Of a stretch of 64,000 nt of DNA, positions 33,300 to 44,432 are shown in pieces. Under the pieces are notes generated by a model. It had not been told where the DNA came from. It was given only the letters and a program-made list of their open reading frames with translations, and searched no databases. The stretch lies in assembly GCA_033239525.1 (NCBI GenBank), contig BSYO01000036.1, positions 1,758,126 to 1,822,125 of the forward strand. The letters run 5' to 3'. Positions within the stretch are counted from its first letter, which is position 1. Each line of letters begins with the position of its first letter. The stretch is from Nepenthes gracilis (lineage: Eukaryota; Streptophyta; Magnoliopsida; Caryophyllales; Nepenthaceae). A program made the translations under genes and the position numbers.

Positions 33300-34115
33300 A
33301 GGAGATCACTTCCTGTGACCACTGAGACCAAGGACTTCTCACCTTGTCCATTTTCTCCTTTCTCTTTTTCCGCATTTTCATACTTTCACTTAAAACATTA
33401 CTTCTTGATGTGGCCCTTATTGCCACAGTGATGCAATCAAGGTTTTGATACCTTAACCGATATTTGCTACGACCTTTGTCTTTAGGCTTCTGGCTGCGTC
33501 CTCTACTCATTCATTCAGAATGTGAAGACATTAAGAGCCCCTATGATAACCTTGACTCATTCATGAGTAAGGAAGCAATAACCTCGTCTAACTTGAGAGT
33601 ATCTTTTCCAAACAGCAGTGTTGTGACAATATGGTCATAAGACACTGTAAAGAAGCCAGCAAGACCAGCGCCTTGTCCTCCTCCTCAATCTTCTCGTTAA
33701 GGGCCACCATCTGTGTCACAATCCGGTTGAATTCATCCAAATGTTTTTCAAAACTCCCCTTCCGACAACCGCAGGCCATAGAACTATTTTTTCACATGTA
33801 ACCCGATTGTCGATGATTTGGACTTATATCGGCTCTCAACTTCTTCCAAACCTCCACCGATTTAGTCAAGCCAAGGACCTCTAGTAGCGTGTTATCCGCC
33901 AGGCATAATTTAATAGTGTAGTTGGCAAGATTTCTTTTATCTTGCCATTCCTCATCGAACAAGTTTTCTGATTTCTCTTTCTTCTTTTTCAACGCCTTCA
34001 CTATTCCTTTCCTGGTTAGGATATTCTTCACCCTCTCTTGTCAGAGGATAAAGTTGCCCTATCCGTTGAATTGCTCCACACTAAACGGCAGATTCTTCGA
34101 AGACGCCGCCGCCAT
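33300..34115 (-). pseudogene. copia gag relic
   Basis: ATG at 34115 starts MAAASSKNLPFSVEQFNG, then a stop where gag normally continues. QERVKNILTRKGIVKAL and EEWQDKRNLANYTIKLCLAD follow, then VEVWKKLRADI. A CCHC-like knuckle near 33410-33440 (HHCGNKGHIKK, stop, C) lacks its first Cys. Several stops and shifts. Confidence 0.85.
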
Positions 34116-34136
34116 TTAGATAGAGTTCTCAACCTG

Positions 34137-34148
34137 TCTCTAATACCA
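34137..34148 (-). promoter_or_regulatory. Primer binding site of the copia element
   Basis: The minus strand reads TGGTATTAGAGA two bases inside the 5' LTR, close to TGGTATCAGAGC, the usual copia site complementary to the 3' end of initiator Met tRNA. Confidence 0.85.
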
Positions 34149-34150
34149 CT

Positions 34151-35054
34151 TGTTGGCGCAAAGAAGGCGTGATTGGTCGGACAGCAAGACACCGAACTCC
34201 ACGCACAAACAACCACCAGTAAACACACTAAAGGGAATGAGGAAGAAGAAGATGAACACACGAATTTTTACGTGGAAAATCTTTCTCTAACGTGAAGGGA
34301 AAAACCAGAAGACATTCGTCCAGAAACCAATTTTACTATGTGGGGCTAGGAACAATTTCCCATAATTACACTGGCACAGGAGAAAGAAAGAGCCGAAGAA
34401 CAGAATACAAGCAATACAAAGGTACACTTTGTTTTCGCCCACAATTCTCTCTTTTTCTTCTCTACTTTTTCACTATCTCAAATCTTCACACTTGGAAGAA
34501 TTTTCTTACCAAGTGCCTATACCTTCCTTTCAATAGACACATATATGGAGCAAATCTGAGAAATATTTTGTTCGCCCGACAAATCTGTCCTTACCAATAA
34601 TATGAATATGCTTCGTCCAAAAATAACGGTTTTTGAGATCATGTATGCTCAAAAAATATTTTGAGTTGACATTCTTCTGAATTCATTGGTGATCGGCCAA
34701 CAGACCTCCATCCGTGTGCTTCACAAGGCGTTGACCGTACTCTCCACATGACCGGTCAACACCCCGTTGACCATCCTCTCCACATGACCGGTCAATGCCT
34801 TAGTTGACCGGTTATTGTTGCTCCTCCAAATATTTTCGGTCAATTATGTTGACCGGAATTCCTTCTACTTATCCTGTAGTAGATCCGCATGTTATCAGCC
34901 GGTAAACATCATGTTGAGCGGAACACATAATTTGCCGGTCAACAAAATTGACCGGAACTCCTTGTACATAGTCCGCGGACATTTGGCACACAAGTCCTCA
35001 TACTCTGTTTGAGTCCTCCGGCCATCAGGACTTCCACAGGAATGACCTCTAACC
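34151..35054 (-). repeat. Right LTR of the copia element (5' LTR)
   Basis: Starts TGTTGGCGCA and ends CTCTAACC; the last base appears mutated from CA. It contains the same TTGACC-rich block (34725-34965). Confidence 0.92.
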
Positions 35055-35059
35055 TGCAG
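35055..35059. repeat. Target site duplication TGCAG, right
   Basis: Pairs with 29471-29475. Removing the element and one copy restores the gag reading GDVCRRF across the junction. Confidence 0.88.
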
Positions 35060-35560
35060 AAGGTTTAGAGATAAGGCCTTGAAGAATAACAATGAAGGTT
35101 TGAAGAGCCCAAATCCTTAATGTTAAGCATCAACTGCAACTTAACTAAATTATCCTTCATCTAAAGCATCATAAGTGGCCTTAAAGAGGAACTAGAACCA
35201 ATACTTTTGGGCCTCCAACCATCCTCCCTTCAAGAACAATCCTGGACTTCACAGCCAGAAACAACCCTCTCAACAACCGTTTAGCTGATCAGCTGACATT
35301 CTACAACGATAATTGCATTCCTCAACTTAAACAAGTAAACCCAACAGAAATCTAAATTTCCAACCACAACCAGCTTTCCTCCACCTCTGAATTTCAACCT
35401 GGCCGTCCACCTAAAAAGAACTTTGTCTCTATTAAAAATGTGCTGAAAAATTCAACCATTGTCATATGTGTAGGGAAAATCAATTGACTGCTATCCAGCT
35501 GAATACTCCAATGATGATGAGATTGTTTGGGAAGACCTGTGGGTAATTGTCATGAAATAA
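35055..35560 (+). pseudogene. Ty3/gypsy gag relic, downstream half
   Basis: Begins with the duplicated TGCAG target, then CRRFRDKALKNN, the continuation of the GDVC..RF block interrupted at 29475. Later reading frames are broken; a cysteine/histidine patch near 35450-35475 may be the gag zinc knuckle. The pol part of this older element is missing. Confidence 0.65.
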
Positions 35561-35659
35561 GCATGCTAAAACAGCACAAGATAGCTAACGGCAGCAGCTA
35601 ACACGGAAGAATATCCAGCAGGAGACTAAGTAATGGAAGGGCGACACAAATACAGAATC

Positions 35660-35960
35660 CTTGATAAAAATATTGGAATTGATCACGGCCATATGGTATC
35701 GGCATTCGGTCGTGGCTATATATGTATTAGTTGTATCATATGCAAAATTTTGAATATCGAATGCATAGGATGCAAATATTTATTTGCAAATAGAAACCTA
35801 TTAGGCAAATATCAGCTAATATGGATTAATATATAAAAAAATATTGGATATATATAATGGCACATCACGATTTTGTTGTGGAATTGGTAAATATTGGTAT
35901 CAGCACCACAATGCGGAGATGTAATAAGCAATATTTTGTATATTGGCCAATATTCATTAC
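35660..35960. repeat. TATCGATA-type MITE copy, diverged
   Basis: Begins TTGATAAAAATATTGGAATT; the interior has GGTATCGGCATTCGG, TATTGGATATATATAATGG and GGCCAATATTCATTAC. Boundaries approximate. Confidence 0.5.
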
Positions 35961-36039
35961 ATATACAAAACAAAACAGAAAGTTATCACTTATAGCAACA
36001 TCAACAACAAATTCAGAATGTAGTTTAACTTGACTGTAA

Positions 36040-36275
36040 GGAAGTCATATGAAATTGTGGCTTTGAATGAAGGATGTTACCAAAGTTGTTAGAGCTACTA
36101 ATCATATTCTAGAGTCACATATGCCAATAAAGATAGCATTCTTTGAAAAATCAGAAATGTGACTGAATGAAGCAAACTTTGAGTTCTAATTTTTGAGATT
36201 ATGTCCCATGTTTCTTTCACTTTGTCATTTTCTTGTGATCAATTTAGCATTAGGAATTTAGGACAAATTCATCAC
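36040..36275 (+). repeat. Possible 3' LTR remnant of the older gypsy element
   Basis: Counterpart of 28590-28825; see there for shared words. Together they would bracket the split gag relic. Confidence 0.45.
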
Positions 36276-36683
36276 ACAGACCCATTTTTTTTCTGATAGA
36301 GAACAAGCCAACTATGCCCATCTCATCAAATATGGAAGTAGAAGGCAGCAGATGCAAAATATGTAGGCTCTTTACTTTAATATTAGGGCTTTTTGTTAAA
36401 ACAATAATATTACATAAAAAGAACTGCAAATGACCACGATCCAAATATAAGAAAACTTACTCAGCATCTATTGATACCACGAAATTTCATGCCTTCAGTT
36501 TATGTCAGTTTATGCTCAAATCAATGTCCTTAATTATCCTGAAAGACAACTTATTTCTATGCTAAACAGTCTCCACCGCATTCCTATATTTGCTAAATCT
36601 AATCGATTTGACAGATAATTAATTCTCTTTTGTGTGAAGTGAACAAAGTCAGCTGCATTTTACATTGCTTATTTCATAAAGAT

Positions 36684-37405
36684 GTTCACAACTGGTACTG
36701 GTTCTCTAACATCTCACACACTAAGAATTCTCTATTCTCATTCCCTTTGTACAGGGATGATGATAAAAACAGCACATCATTAACTTGACGAATTCAAAAA
36801 GCATGTGAGAATGACTAGAAGAAAAAGTTTGCCAGAAAAATATGAAGTTGAGGTCGAGAAGCAAGGGGAAACAGAAGTTGAAAACATGGATAACAGACAT
36901 ATGAATCACTGTTTTGTCAAAGATTATCTATTAATCATCTGATAACCTGATGATGGCATGATTATCGACAAATTTTGCTGGACAATCCAGGATATCATAC
37001 TTTCTGATTCGTCCATCCACAATTTATTTTTTAGAATTATTTGTACAACTTCACATACCTTACAGGTCAGCCATGATTTCTGCAAGGCTTTAGACTGTTT
37101 TTCAAAAGCTTGCAGTTTTTAGAAGACATGATGTCTGCGAGGCTTCACAAACCTTACAGTTTTTAGAAGACTGTTTGTAAAGCGTTCCAATTAACAAAGC
37201 CATGATGTCTGCCTCCCTCCTTCAGACCTTTCCTTTTTCTAAATTTGCGTGATAAGAAAGGCCTTAGACTGTTTTTTCGACTATTAGATTATTTATCTGC
37301 TTAAGAGTCCATAAATTATTATGGATAACCTAATGCTGGAAGGAGGGAACTGGCAATTAGAGATTTTTAGGCAAATGGGTAGTTCCTGATGAACCCTGGT
37401 TGGGG
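36684..37405. repeat. Target sequence 'A', first copy, ending at a gypsy LTR
   Basis: Shares its order of words with 37658-38410: GTTCACAACTGGTACT, CCCTTTGTACAGGGATGATG, GGATAACAGACATATGAATC, GATATCATACTTTCTGATTC, GCGTTCCAATTAAC, CTAATGCTGGAAGGA. It runs straight into the 5' LTR of the gypsy element at 37406. No coding content is recognised. Confidence 0.75.
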
Positions 37406-37766
37406 TGTTACGTACTCGTAACATTAAGGGAGGTGCAACGGTCTCATTTTCTTTTATTTCCTTAAGCTGTGAGAATGGGAGTCCCGTTCCCCATTTTTCC
37501 ATTAGTTTAAGGAGGTAAAATCAAAGGCTAACAAGAGTATAATGAAAGGAAAGGATATTATTCTCTATTGTTCTCTCTTTATCTTGGAGGTTTCTCCTTA
37601 CATAGTAGATTTCTCTCTCTCTCCGTGATTTCCCTTTCCCCTTCTTCCCCCTAATTTGTTCACAACTGGTACTAGTTCTCTAACATCTCACTTTGTTCAA
37701 ATTCTCTATTCTCATTCCCTTTGTACAGGGATGATGATAAAAACAGCACATCATGGAGATCGCATC
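37406..37766 (+). repeat. 5' LTR of the 37.4-42.7 kb gypsy element, mosaic
   Basis: The first about 245 bases match the 3' LTR (CTCATTTTCTTTTATTTCC, GAAAGGAAAGGATATTATT, CCCTTTCCCCTTCTTCCCC). Bases of about 37655-37754 instead match the flanking sequence A. Then GGAGATCGCATC returns to the LTR end. Total length is nearly equal to the 3' LTR (361 versus 363 bp). Confidence 0.65.
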
Positions 37767-38490
37767 GAGGTGCTTTCATTGAGACAAAGCATGAGAACGA
37801 AGAACGCGCAGAAAAAGTTTGCAGAAAAATATGAAGTTGAGGTCAGAAGCAAGGGGAAACAGAAGTTGAAAACATGGATAACAGACATATGAATCACTGT
37901 TTTGTCAAAGATTATGGTTTAATCATCTGATAACCTGATGATGGCATGATCATCACTCAAATTTTGCTGGACAATCCAGGATATCATACTTTCTGATTCG
38001 TCCATCCACAATTTATTTTTAGTAAATTCTTTGTACAACTTCACATACCTTACAGCGTTCTCGTCCATGATTTCTGCAAGGCTTTAGACTGTTTTCTAAA
38101 GCTTGCAGTTTTTAGAACACATGATGGGTTAAGGCTTCACAAACCTTACAGTTTTAGAAGACTGTTTGTAAAGCGTTCCAATTAACGATTATCATGATGT
38201 CTCATCTTCTCCCTCCTTCAGACCTTTCCTTTTCCTAAATTTGCAAAGTTGGAGGCAATCCGGGAATTGGAGACTGTTTTTTCGACTATTAGATTATTTC
38301 CTCTGTTTAATATGTCCATAAATTATTCAATTGATAACCTAATGCTGGAAGGAACCAACTGGCAATTAGAGATTTTTAGGCAAATGGTAGTTCCTGATGA
38401 ACTCTAGTTGGTAACGTAGATTCATCATATTTCCAATTACACATCCATTATATTCACCAAATTTAGGAGATCATGGCAACTAAGTTTGCT
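37658..38490. repeat. Second copy of target sequence A spanning the empty insertion site
   Basis: Follows 36684-37405 block by block and then continues through GTTGGTAACGTAGATTC (38407-38423) into the sequence that in the first copy lies beyond the 3' LTR (42717 on). It therefore reads like the locus before insertion. Short blocks differ abruptly (for example 37755-37808 and 38187-38212), some clearly element-derived. Confidence 0.75.
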
Positions 38491-39468
38491 GCCAGAACTA
38501 CCATTTAACTCTTGTTCCTCGTCGTCTTCAACTCCATCGGCATTACCGAACATTCCCGTGTATGGAAAAATCAGCCATCGGACACGGACTCAGCCATCCA
38601 CTAACTCCACCTTAGCTTCAAGAAACAAACTCTCTTCCAAGGAAACCATTACGGTCTCATGCTTGATAATCGATGAGGACGGCTTTATGACAATGGCAAT
38701 GGCCTCTATTTCGGCCCCATCGCACTTCACTTCATCACGGTTCGACTCTCGGAGTACAAAAAAACAATTACACTCCTGAAGAAGATGAGGACAAAATAGG
38801 TTGGTGCATTTTGTTTTTCTTCACTCTATTTTACTCTTTGCCCAAATTAGTTGTAGAAGGCTTTGTCTCAACGGGAAAGCCCTTTTGGCTTGCGGGATCG
38901 ATAAATGACTTGACACTCTCAGCATGAAAAATATGCTGAACTCTTATTACCAATTTTGGGTGGGAATATCTGAAAGTGGGGAGGGCCAAAGCGGTGTGCG
39001 GCCAGAATACTTTAGTTTTGTGGTGGAAAGAATGTCCCTTATGGCCCGCCATGGCAGTTTCCGCACGCCTCACTAGCTTGTAACGGCGGTCTTTTCCCTT
39101 TTGAGAAGTTGACAAATCTGTTTCTGATGTGTGAGTCGTGTGATGCCTATCCATTCAATTCTGGTGATGGCGGTGCCACGGGAGCTTGAGGGCCATGATT
39201 AAATTCAATTGAGAATTTTACAAGCTCAAAATGTCACCACTATCTTTGAGTTGATAGCGCATTGATGCTAGTGACCCTAGGAATCCGAGTCGAGGTTCAT
39301 CAGGATGTGTTCGAGTTTTAGCATTGATTGTAAATTTCCTCGTTGACTTTGGTCTAGGACCCACATTTACGGACATTTGTCCACTTCCCCAGACATTGTA
39401 TCAATCAGTCCCCAGGACAATTGTCCCATGGTCCGGGGACATAAACACCACAAGAGAGTGACCCCAAC

Positions 39469-40437
39469 AGATCTTTGAGTCGTACGCGAGATATCCTCTT
39501 TGGAGCCTAAATTTCTGCCTTTCAATGAATGGGAGAATGATGGTTTTTATCCAATTCATAATTGACCTCATGATCGCAGTACCGTGAAAGCAACCGAACT
39601 AAGCTGACATTTTCCAGCCCGTATCATCCGGGAGTGAATTGAGAAAGTGTGTTATGAGGAATGGCAAGCCCTCCCATGTTGCTTCTGATACGAAAAATTG
39701 AACCATTGAATAAGTACTTGAAACAAATTCTTACTATGCCTTAAAATAGTTGTGGCCAAGCCCGTCTCTAGCTTCACCGCCATTTGGCCATCTGCTCCCA
39801 AGTTTGATCATTCAGTGCCGGGCAAAACCAAAGACCAGACATGCTTTCTAAGCAAGGAGACATGGAAGATTGAGTGGACTCTGGCAGTAGAATGCAGATC
39901 AAGCATATAAGTTACTGTTTCCACCTTTTCCAACAACTCTTCAGATACGGGTCTCCCAACTCAAAGGCCCTCTCAGTTGTTTTTTCATCTGCAAGTATTT
40001 CACGGCCAAAGATGTAGTCCGTTGATTAAATCCAACGGGCAGGGATTCCCCCCTCCCTTTTTATTTATTTTTTTCTTTTTTTTAAAAAATTTGTTTTACA
40101 TTATATTTTTAATTTTTAATTTTTTTTATAAAATAAAAAATATTAAAAAATATATTTTTTTTAATAATTTTTTAGATCCTATTTGATGGAGATGAAAGAA
40201 AGGGACCAGTCCAATACAAAGGCCCACAAATTTGGAAGCCGGTCCAAGAGACATATGGCTTGTAGGCCCCATGGCTGGTTAATGCTTTTGTTATTGAGTA
40301 GTGCCTAAACTAGCCAGACGAACTAAGCCATCAACGACCCAATCCAGATGACCCATATTATCTCACTCACACACCGTAGATCATCTCTGCCCACAAATAT
40401 TATTCGACATCACGATCTTTTTAAAACGGTAATTTCC
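39469..40437. repeat. Direct duplication, copy 1 of 42811-43787
   Basis: About 0.97 kb that is nearly identical by eye to 42811-43787, from AGATCTTTGAGTC through AAATCCAACGGGCAG to GATCTTTTTAAAA. Differences are a few substitutions and small indels. Confidence 0.92.
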
Positions 40438-42353
40438 CAGTGATGAATATCCACGCGCTGTTGTACCTTGGTGACAGGATGCTAGTGACCCTTCGATGGC
40501 GCAAGGTTCATCACTGGATGTGTTCGAGTTTTAGCATTGATTGTAAAGCTATTCTCGTATTCTTTCAAAGGACATCGATGATCTACACCTCAAAGTTGCT
40601 TGCTCTGTTAGAATCAAGTCAATGGTGCAACTGATACCTTGGTGACCAGAGTGTTTTGAGCCTGCACGAGAAGACGAAAAGGCAAACAGCCGTGGAATCC
40701 TTTTGTCAAAGACCATTCTTCTTCAGATCAACACTTTAGTACGCAACACCCCATGGAGCCAATCTCAGGTCAAGAGCAATGATAATTTGTGGAAGGGTCT
40801 TGTCAAGGAAAACACATTCAAAGTTTATTGGCCAATCTAGTGTAAGCACCGTTATTTCCACTATAGAAGGCGTGTCTGTTCCTTTTGAAATCAGAGGCAA
40901 GATGAATGTGAGTCTCGCACTAGAGGCATTTAGTACAGAGAGGTTCACCTATGCAAGGAGTTACATCGCTACCAAGTCCACCAGATGCATCAAGATTTGT
41001 GATCGGTGCCGCCGTTGGTAGGCAAGATGTGGTGAGCAAAGACGGGTAAGCAACCGAATGCATTGCAGTGCTCTTAGGAACATAGCAGGAAGAATCACCC
41101 TCAAAATGCAAGTCTAAATGGGGATGTTGAAGAACATCTCCGTCTTTAATCTATGAAGTGGCATACCGGGCGTTCAAAGCTCACACTTGTCGGGTTTGTG
41201 TCCGCCCATTCTACAAACAGAGTCAAAAATTGCTTTGGCTGGGTTATAGAGTGATATCTCGAGGGGGTGGCGCGACCATGGTGCTTCATGGAAATATATT
41301 CAAAACAAAGAAATATTCATTTCTTCCGGTGTCTTCTCCGTCGTCCCCTCTGCCGCCTCCGTTTAATTTTTGGGATCAGCCGACTCATGCCTCTACCGTC
41401 CAAATGCATAAATCCAGTCATGGAAGCCCAAACAAATTCTCGCCATAGGTTTGGCATTTTTCACCTAGATTCCTTGAGCTGATAGCTATGTGGGAACATT
41501 CATATCCCAAATACGGGCTGGTTCTCAAATTTGCCGTGTCTCGTCAAGCCGTATCCATCTCCGGCCGTTGGATATTCCAGATATATGCAATTTCCCTAGG
41601 CGTGATGGCCATATGGGCATACGCCTACATTGGACAACGGTGAAGCTCACAACTACGAAATCCACAAAGACTAATGTACCTACTTCAATCACCTTCATTG
41701 ATGCGGGCCAAACACATTCAAGTACAACGAAAAATTGCCAGACAGATGCTTCTCAAGCATGGGGAACTTCTACCTGGGGTACAATTTCCTACCCATTAAT
41801 CTTTTTATTTTTGGAAAACATTAGTGGACTTCTTGCCTTCCTCCCACACGCACCGGCTGATTCTATATTGTGCCTCATAATGGCTCTAATTATGGCAATG
41901 GATCTCTCAATTTTTTCCCACAACCTTATGCTGCCAAAGCTGTCCAATTCCCAGACGGAGGAAATTGAAAGCTGTATCCATTGGAGCAGATTGGATTTGG
42001 GCATGGGAACAGATTTTGGATCCAAGCACTTTTTCCTGAAACCGCAAACTGTTGAAATGGCAATTGAGGGAATTGGCCGTGCTCAGCCCGAGCAAGCAAG
42101 CATGTGTGTCACGGTTTCCGCACAAATTTCAATGGAAAGAGTCGGCGCACTCGGCTCAATCTGCTATTCTGCCATCCAAAGTCGGGGGTCTCTGATTCGA
42201 GACATTATACAATGGCTGGATTATTCCTCAAGTCTTTGTCACATGGCTATATCAGTTATTAGCAAAGGGCACATGGGAGTCAATCACGGGATTTTATCAA
42301 ATTTTTGTTTCCGTTCAACCTTGAGGACAATGTTATTTTGATGGGAACGACAA

Positions 42354-42716
42354 TGTTACGTACTCGTAACATTAAACCGTAACGGGTCTCATTTTCTTTT
42401 ATTTCCTTAAGCTGTTTCCCGTGTCCCAATCCCCATTTTTCCGTTACCCATTTTCTGGCCCATATATATAGGCTAACATGAGTATAATGAAAGGAAAGGA
42501 TATTATTACTCTATTCTCTCTCTCTCTCTCGGTGTCTCTCTTTCTCTGTGTCTCTCTCTCTCTCGATTCCCTTTCCCCTTCTTCCCCTAATTTCACCTGC
42601 ACCCACCTCTTTCTCGCACGGCTTCTCGCCTGTTCAAATCGCCACCCTCCTCCGCTGATCTCCCCTCCCGTTGGAATTCCAGCATCAACGCCGGCGTCAC
42701 CCTGGAGATCGCATCA
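42354..42716 (+). repeat. 3' LTR of the 37.4-42.7 kb gypsy element
   Basis: Runs from TGTTACGTACTCG to GGAGATCGCATCA. It has a TATA-like CATATATATAGG near 42462 and a CT-rich leader. It is followed at once by GTAACGTAGATTC, which is continuous with target sequence A at 38411. Confidence 0.75.
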
Positions 42717-42810
42717 GTAACGTAGATTCATCATATTTCCAATTACACATCCATTATATTCACCATTATTTAGGAGATCATGGCAACTAAGTTTGCTGTA
42801 GAACTACCCT

Positions 42811-43787
42811 AGATCTTTGAGTCTTACGCGAGATATCCTCTTTGGAGCCTAAATTTCTACCTTTCAATGAATGGGAGAACGATGGTTTTTATCCAATTCA
42901 TAATTGACCTCATGATCGCAGTACCGTGAAAGCAACCGAACTAAGCTGACATTTTCCAGCCCGTATCATCCGGGAGTGAATTGAGAAAGTGTGGTATGAG
43001 GAATGGTAAGCCCTCCCATGTTGCTTCTGATACGAAAAATTGAACCATTGAATAAGTACTTGAAACAAATTCTTACTATGCCTTAAAATAGTTGTGGCCA
43101 AGCCCGTCTCTAGCTTCACCTCCATTTGGCCATCTGCTCCCAAGTTTGATCATTCAGTGCCGGGCAAAACCAAAGACCAGACATGCTTTCTAAGCAAGGA
43201 GACATGGAAGATTGAGTGGACTCTGGCAGTAGAATGCAGATCAAGCATATAAGTTACTGTTTCCACCTTTTCCAAGAACTCTTCAGATACGGGTCTCCCA
43301 ACTCAAAGGCCCTCTCAGTTCTTTTTTCATCTGCAAGTATTTCACGGCCAAAGATGTAGTCCGTTGATTAAATCCAACGGGCAGCGATTCCCCCCTCCCT
43401 TTTTATTTATTTATTTCTTTTTTTTAAAAAAATTGTTTTACATTATATTTTTAATTTTTTTTATAAAATAAAAAATATTAAAAAATATATTTTTTATAAT
43501 TTTTTAAATCTTATTCGATGGAGATGAAAGAAAGGGACCAATCCAATACAAAGGCCCACAAATTTGGAAGCCGGTCCAAGAGACATATGGCTTGTAGGCC
43601 CCATGGCTGGTTAATGCTTTTGTTATTGGAGTAGTGCCTAAACTGGCCAGACAAACTAAGCCATCAACGACCCAATCCAGATGACCCATATTATCGTTCT
43701 CACACACCGAAGATCATTTGCCTTAACTAGCTAGAGCCACAAATATTATTCGAGATCACTGATCTTTTTAAAAATGGCAATTCTCAA
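42811..43787. repeat. Direct duplication, copy 2
   Basis: Right-flank copy of the segment above, in its expected place beyond the 3' LTR. It contains no recognised gene. Confidence 0.92.
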
Positions 43788-43972
43788 CTCAGTATATCAT
43801 CCCAATATTCACTGCAATATCTGCCGCGTATAGCATTTCCCCTAAAAAGAAAAAAATCCCTTTCGTCTGATCGTGGTTGCCCAAATAAGTATTCATAATC
43901 TTCACGCTAGTCCACTAGATCTCTGCAGAGAGCAACTAGCGGCCAGTCTTTTTGCTCAAATAAGATTGAGAA

Positions 43973-44432
43973 AGTCCAGAGACTATAAAAAACCCTTGGG
44001 ACAAACACCAAAGACATGCACATATCAATACTTACATACACAATCAAGCAAGCCCTCGAACGTTGCTCTCCAGAGCTCTCTCTCTATCTACCATGCTTCC
44101 CGAAAATCCATTCATAGTTCTTGCCTCCATGAGCGTACCATCACAAAAAGCCTTCACGGTGAGGGGCAACTCTCCTAATTAAACTAAAGTAACATCCTTT
44201 CTTGCATCATTTTTCATATATTTCGACATTACATCTTTCATCTTCTAAAAAAGACAACTAATTTAAGTATCGGAGGATATATCAGAGAGCAAGTCTTATT
44301 AATCCTCCGACTTCTTATTTTTCATTTGTGGTGTAAAAAATCTAAGCCAAGGAGTACGGTAGCAGTGACTCATATTAGTTTGACTCAAATGCCAAACAGC
44401 ACCCTAATCTGTCGATGACTCGGATTCCAATA
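43973..44432 (+). repeat. LTR-like segment of the TATCGGAGGAT family
   Basis: TATA-like GACTATAAAAAACCC near 43980, then an LTR-leader-like stretch, and TTTAAGTATCGGAGGATATA ... AATCCTCCGACTTCTT near 44262-44320, the same motif pair as at 51285-51335 and 4780-4830. Edges not determined. Confidence 0.4.

Larger units (their letters stand above)
29476..35054 (-). mobile_element. Ty1/copia LTR retrotransposon (Tnt1/Tork-like), nearly full length, degenerate
   Basis: Two LTRs (29476-30401 and 34151-35054) in direct orientation flank gag-pol on the minus strand. Domain order is gag, (protease), integrase, RT, RNase H, which is copia order. Both outer flanks carry TGCAG (29471-29475 and 35055-35059), a 5-bp target duplication, so it jumped into the gypsy gag relic. 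All domains contain stops or frameshifts, and the LTRs have diverged visibly, so it is old and immobile. The RT motif reads YGDDM instead of the usual YVDDM. Confidence 0.93.
37406..42716 (+). mobile_element. Ty3/gypsy-type LTR element with rearranged interior
   Basis: The 5' LTR begins TGTTACGTACTCGTAACATT at 37406; the 3' LTR with the same start lies at 42354-42716. A primer-site-like TGCTTTCATTGAGA (37771-37784) follows the 5' LTR, the same type as in the element at 53801. Just before the 3' LTR the frame reads AKGTWESITGFYQIFV and, shifted, FNLEDNVILMGT, the conserved C-terminal block of gypsy pol. The interior is not an ordinary gag-pol: it includes second copies of the flanking sequence (37658-38490 and 39469-40437). 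The 283-codon open frame at 41490-42341 is not in the pol frame and is probably chance. Confidence 0.65.

Noticed and set aside
38831..39154. 107-codon minus-strand frame
   Set aside because: No recognisable domain, located in the rearranged interior of the 37-43 kb element; may be chance.
41490..42341. 283-codon plus-strand open frame, among the longest in the window
   Set aside because: The recognisable gypsy C-terminal motif (TWESITGFYQ, NLED) is in other frames over the same bases, and the translation shows no known domain. Treated as chance openness in a decayed element.
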